Below, in pieces: positions 13,292 to 15,790 of a stretch of DNA of 15,790 nucleotides. The notes beneath the pieces were generated by a model. It searched no databases, was not told the DNA's origin, and was given only the letters and a program-made list of their open reading frames with translations. Position 1 is the stretch's first letter; each line of letters begins with the position of its first letter. A program made the position numbers and the translations under genes. This stretch comes from JAGUXG01 sp043798435 (GTDB lineage: Bacteria > UBA9089 > UBA9088 > JAGUXG01): assembly GCA_043798435.1 (NCBI GenBank), contig JAZDOR010000146.1, positions 1-15,790 on the forward strand. The letters run 5' to 3'.

Positions 13292-15328
13292 ATGAAGATT
13301 TTATTGGCTATAGCAGGCTGTATCCTTATCCCTGTCATCTTGCAAGCAGAGGAGAGCTCATTAACGCAGGCTCCGGCTAAGGTTACAAAGGTTATCTTTT
13401 ATAAACACGGTATGGGCTATTTTGAGCGGCAAGCAAAGGTAAGTAATGAAACGACTATCTCGCTCGGTTTTAAGGCTTCCCAGATGAAGGATGTGCTTAC
13501 TTCATTCTTTGCCATTGACCTTGATGGCGGAAAGATTAAAGCCATAAGCTATGATTCCAAAGACCCAATTGGGAAACAATTAGAGAATATCTTGATTAAT
13601 GTCCCAGAAGAGTCTGCCTTGATACGATTCTTAACCCAACTCAAAGGGGCTAAGGTAGAATTAAGGCTGAATAATGAGACTATTCGTGGAAATATCTTAG
13701 GGATTGAGCCCATATCTCAGAAAGAAAGTGGTTCGGTGATAACCAATTATAAACTCATCTTACTCAACGAGCAGAGAGAGATTGTGCCTTATTCTATATT
13801 AGAGATAAACTCCTTTAAGCTCTTAGATGAGCCGATACAAAGGGACCTAAACCGTATATTGGATATATCTCTTAAATCCAAATATACAGACCGCAAACAG
13901 ATAGATGTCTTCTGCACAGGCAAAGGTAACCGCAATATTATTATGGGCTATCTTGTGGAGATGCCTATCTGGAAGACATCCTATCGCCTGATATTGGAAA
14001 AGATGCAAAAGCCATACTTACAAGGTTGGGCGATTGTGGAAAATCCAACGGATGAAGACTGGGAGGATGTAAATGTGTCATTTGTTGCTGGTAATCCTAT
14101 CTCGTTCATCATTGACCTATATACCTCTTACTACCCAGAGAGGCAAGAGATAGAGATAGGGAGTATTATCCCCCAGGTTAAGGCATTGATTAAACCAAAG
14201 CCGGTGGCTGAATCAAAATCTATAGCAAAGAAAGAAATGGCATTGGCAAGAAACTTTGTAGCAAAGGAAGATGCTGAGGCAATGTTTGGAAAGGAAAAAG
14301 GAGAGACGCTTACAGAATTGATGCAGGGTTCTGTGGAGACACTTGCCAGGGGTGTTCAAGTAGGTGAGCTTTTTGCTTATGAGGCAAAAACACCTGTTTC
14401 TATCGGTTCTCATAAAGCGGCAATGGTCCCAATCATTACTGAATGTGTAGATGTCTCAAAGACCCTCTACTGGCGTGCAGATATTTCAGCAAAACCGCTG
14501 AATAGCCTTTACCTTAAAAATTCAACCAAACTCTTCCTGGAGCCTGGCCCCATAACAGTATTTGAGGATTTTGCATCCATTGGAGAAGGACTTCTGAAAC
14601 AATCACTAAAGCCTGATATGGCCGAGATAATCCCTTACGGTATAGAGAATGGCTGTACAATTGAACCCATAAAGCAATACTCGAACAGACCATTCCATAA
14701 ATGCAGGATAACCAATGGTATATTGGTAAGCACCTATTATAGTATTAACGAGACCATTTATAAAATATGTAATAAGACTAACGATGCTCAGGCTCTCTAT
14801 TTAGACCATCCGCGGAGTCTCAACTACACCCTTATAGAGCCAAAGAAGGCTGAAGAAGAACCTTCTGGATATTATCGCTTCAGGCTAAATTTAGCCTCTG
14901 GTGAAGATAAGGATTTCAAGGTGCAGGAACAGATGGAAACCTCCTCTCAGATATCCCTTCAGAATATCTCTATGGAGCAGATTAAATTTTATCTCACAGA
15001 GACGCCTATTTCAGAGGAAGCAAAAAGGTTATTAAGTGAATTGGAAGGTTTAATGGAGCAGATTGCACAACAAAAACAAGTTTATAATGAAACCAATGCA
15101 GAATATGAGAGGCTCTTAAGGCAGCAGAATGAATATCGCCAAAATCTGCAGGTATTAAAAATTGATAATGTTAAAGAGCGTGCTATTCGTGAAAAATGGG
15201 TGGAAAAATTGGATAAAAATGTAGAGCAGACAGAGGAACTAAAGGGCATAATGAAGAAAGCTCAAGAGAAACAAAATCAGTTGCAAAACGAACTAATAGG
15301 TAAGATACAAGGTTTCAACGAAGAGTAA
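13292..15328 (+). CDS. exported DUF4139-type protein with coiled-coil tail
   Basis: A 678-aa product. A GTG at 13247 is in frame, but the ATG at 13292 starts directly at a signal peptide (MKILLAIAGCILIPVILQA, cleaved before EESS). The IAGC inside it is not a lipobox, because hydrophobic residues continue after the cysteine. The mature start, VTKVIFYKHGMGYFERQAKV, with FKASQMKDVLTSFFAIDLDGGKI and GNPISFIIDLYTSYYPE (near residue 270), is typical of DUF4139 proteins, whose role is unknown. Residues of about 295-370 are a charged linker, followed by more beta-rich sequence (TLYWRADISAKPLNSLYL, TVFEDFASIGEG). Residues of about 570-678 form a long coiled coil (LLSELEGLMEQIAQQKQVYN, LDKNVEQTEELKGIMKKAQE). 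It is probably periplasmic or surface-bound and may form oligomers. No ribosome site is seen. Confidence 0.75.
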   Translation: MKILLAIAGCILIPVILQAEESSLTQAPAKVTKVIFYKHGMGYFERQAKVSNETTISLGFKASQMKDVLTSFFAIDLDGGKIKAISYDSKDPIGKQLENILINVPEESALIRFLTQLKGAKVELRLNNETIRGNILGIEPISQKESGSVITNYKLILLNEQREIVPYSILEINSFKLLDEPIQRDLNRILDISLKSKYTDRKQIDVFCTGKGNRNIIMGYLVEMPIWKTSYRLILEKMQKPYLQGWAIVENPTDEDWEDVNVSFVAGNPISFIIDLYTSYYPERQEIEIGSIIPQVKALIKPKPVAESKSIAKKEMALARNFVAKEDAEAMFGKEKGETLTELMQGSVETLARGVQVGELFAYEAKTPVSIGSHKAAMVPIITECVDVSKTLYWRADISAKPLNSLYLKNSTKLFLEPGPITVFEDFASIGEGLLKQSLKPDMAEIIPYGIENGCTIEPIKQYSNRPFHKCRITNGILVSTYYSINETIYKICNKTNDAQALYLDHPRSLNYTLIEPKKAEEEPSGYYRFRLNLASGEDKDFKVQEQMETSSQISLQNISMEQIKFYLTETPISEEAKRLLSELEGLMEQIAQQKQVYNETNAEYERLLRQQNEYRQNLQVLKIDNVKERAIREKWVEKLDKNVEQTEELKGIMKKAQEKQNQLQNELIGKIQGFNEE

Positions 15329-15332
15329 ATTT

Positions 15333-15790
15333 ATGCAATTCTTAGATGTCAAAACAGATTTTGCTTTCAAAAAGGTCTTTGGCTCCAATGAGAGCAAGGA
15401 TATTCTGATCAGCTTTCTTAATGCTGTGATTGATTTTGGAGAGGATGAAAAGATAGTTGACCTGACCATCGTTGACCCTTATCAGATTCCATTGATTGAG
15501 GGCATGAAGGATAGTTATGTGGATGTCAAGGCAAAGCTATCAAACCATAAGAATGTCCTCATTGAGATGCAGGTATTAAATGTAGAGGGGTTTGAAAAAA
15601 GGGTTTTATACAATGCCGCTAAATCATATTCTATTCAACTCCCAAAAGGAGAAGATTTTACTACCCTTGAACCTATTATTGCCCTGACCATTACAGATTT
15701 TGTAATGTTTAAAGAGATAGACCCTGTTATTACCTATTTCAATCTCATAGAAAAAAAGGCATTAATAAAATATAATGATGAGATAGAACT
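15333..15790 (+). CDS. Rpn-type PD-(D/E)XK nuclease, 5' part
   Basis: The first 152 codons of a gene cut by the window end. The start MQFLDVKTDFAFKKVFGSNE with DILISFLNAVI is typical of the Rpn / 'PD-(D/E)XK nuclease family transposase' group. The nuclease core is visible: Asp64 in SYVDVKAKL and the ExQ motif of the family in VLIEMQV (Glu78, Gln80). Members are DNA endonucleases linked to recombination and are often multi-copy; some act as phage-defence or toxin-like elements. The ATG lies 4 nt after the stop of the DUF4139 gene with only a weak ribosome site, so translation may be coupled. No terminal repeats are seen, so mobility is not shown. Confidence 0.85.
   Translation, partial: MQFLDVKTDFAFKKVFGSNESKDILISFLNAVIDFGEDEKIVDLTIVDPYQIPLIEGMKDSYVDVKAKLSNHKNVLIEMQVLNVEGFEKRVLYNAAKSYSIQLPKGEDFTTLEPIIALTITDFVMFKEIDPVITYFNLIEKKALIKYNDEIE

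Noticed and set aside
13313..13321. Lipobox (IAGC) in the DUF4139 signal peptide
   Set aside because: The cysteine is in the middle of the hydrophobic core with only nine residues before it and more hydrophobic residues after it.

Overview
The window comes from a bacterium with two membranes, probably an uncultivated lineage known from metagenomes. The evidence is two lipoprotein signal peptides, proteins ending in predicted outer-membrane strands, TolB-like propellers and a bacterial 23S/5S rRNA pair. The protein genes are AT-rich. The phylum cannot be fixed by eye; the 23S rRNA here would settle it. Every gene lies on the + strand.

Layout. Positions 1-370 hold the decayed 3' end of a DDE transposase. 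At 430-560 there is a compact rRNA control region: an AT-rich tract, a near-consensus promoter (TTGACA-17-TATACT) with a 14-bp palindrome over its -35 box, and a boxA-like element. The 23S gene follows (about 578-3920, roughly 3.34 kb, enlarged at several variable helices) and then the 5S gene (4129-4246). No 16S gene or spacer tRNA precedes the 23S gene within the window, so this looks like an unlinked 23S-5S unit with its own promoter.

From 4273 to 11959 runs a cell-envelope cluster. It holds a frameshifted outer-membrane-type protein only 26 nt after 5S, a secreted YidD-TPR-membrane fusion, a small exported protein, a large protein with a zinc-peptidase domain, a propeller and a predicted barrel, and two tandem paralogous six-bladed TolB-like lipoproteins, the second with an SH3 tail. 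After these come a MetE-like (cobalamin-independent methionine synthase catalytic domain) protein, a secreted DUF4139-type protein with a C-terminal coiled coil, and the start of an Rpn-type PD-(D/E)XK nuclease cut by the window end.

A recurring theme is the spacers. Four of them (3991-4083, 10642-10702, 11955-12055, 13119-13259) hold inverted repeats built from short-period tandem units, each with a different unit sequence (for example CAACTAT with period 7, and ACGGTCACGG with period 13). The peptidase-propeller-barrel gene and the two propeller lipoproteins next to it are the best candidate for a functional envelope system, but no function can be proved from sequence alone.
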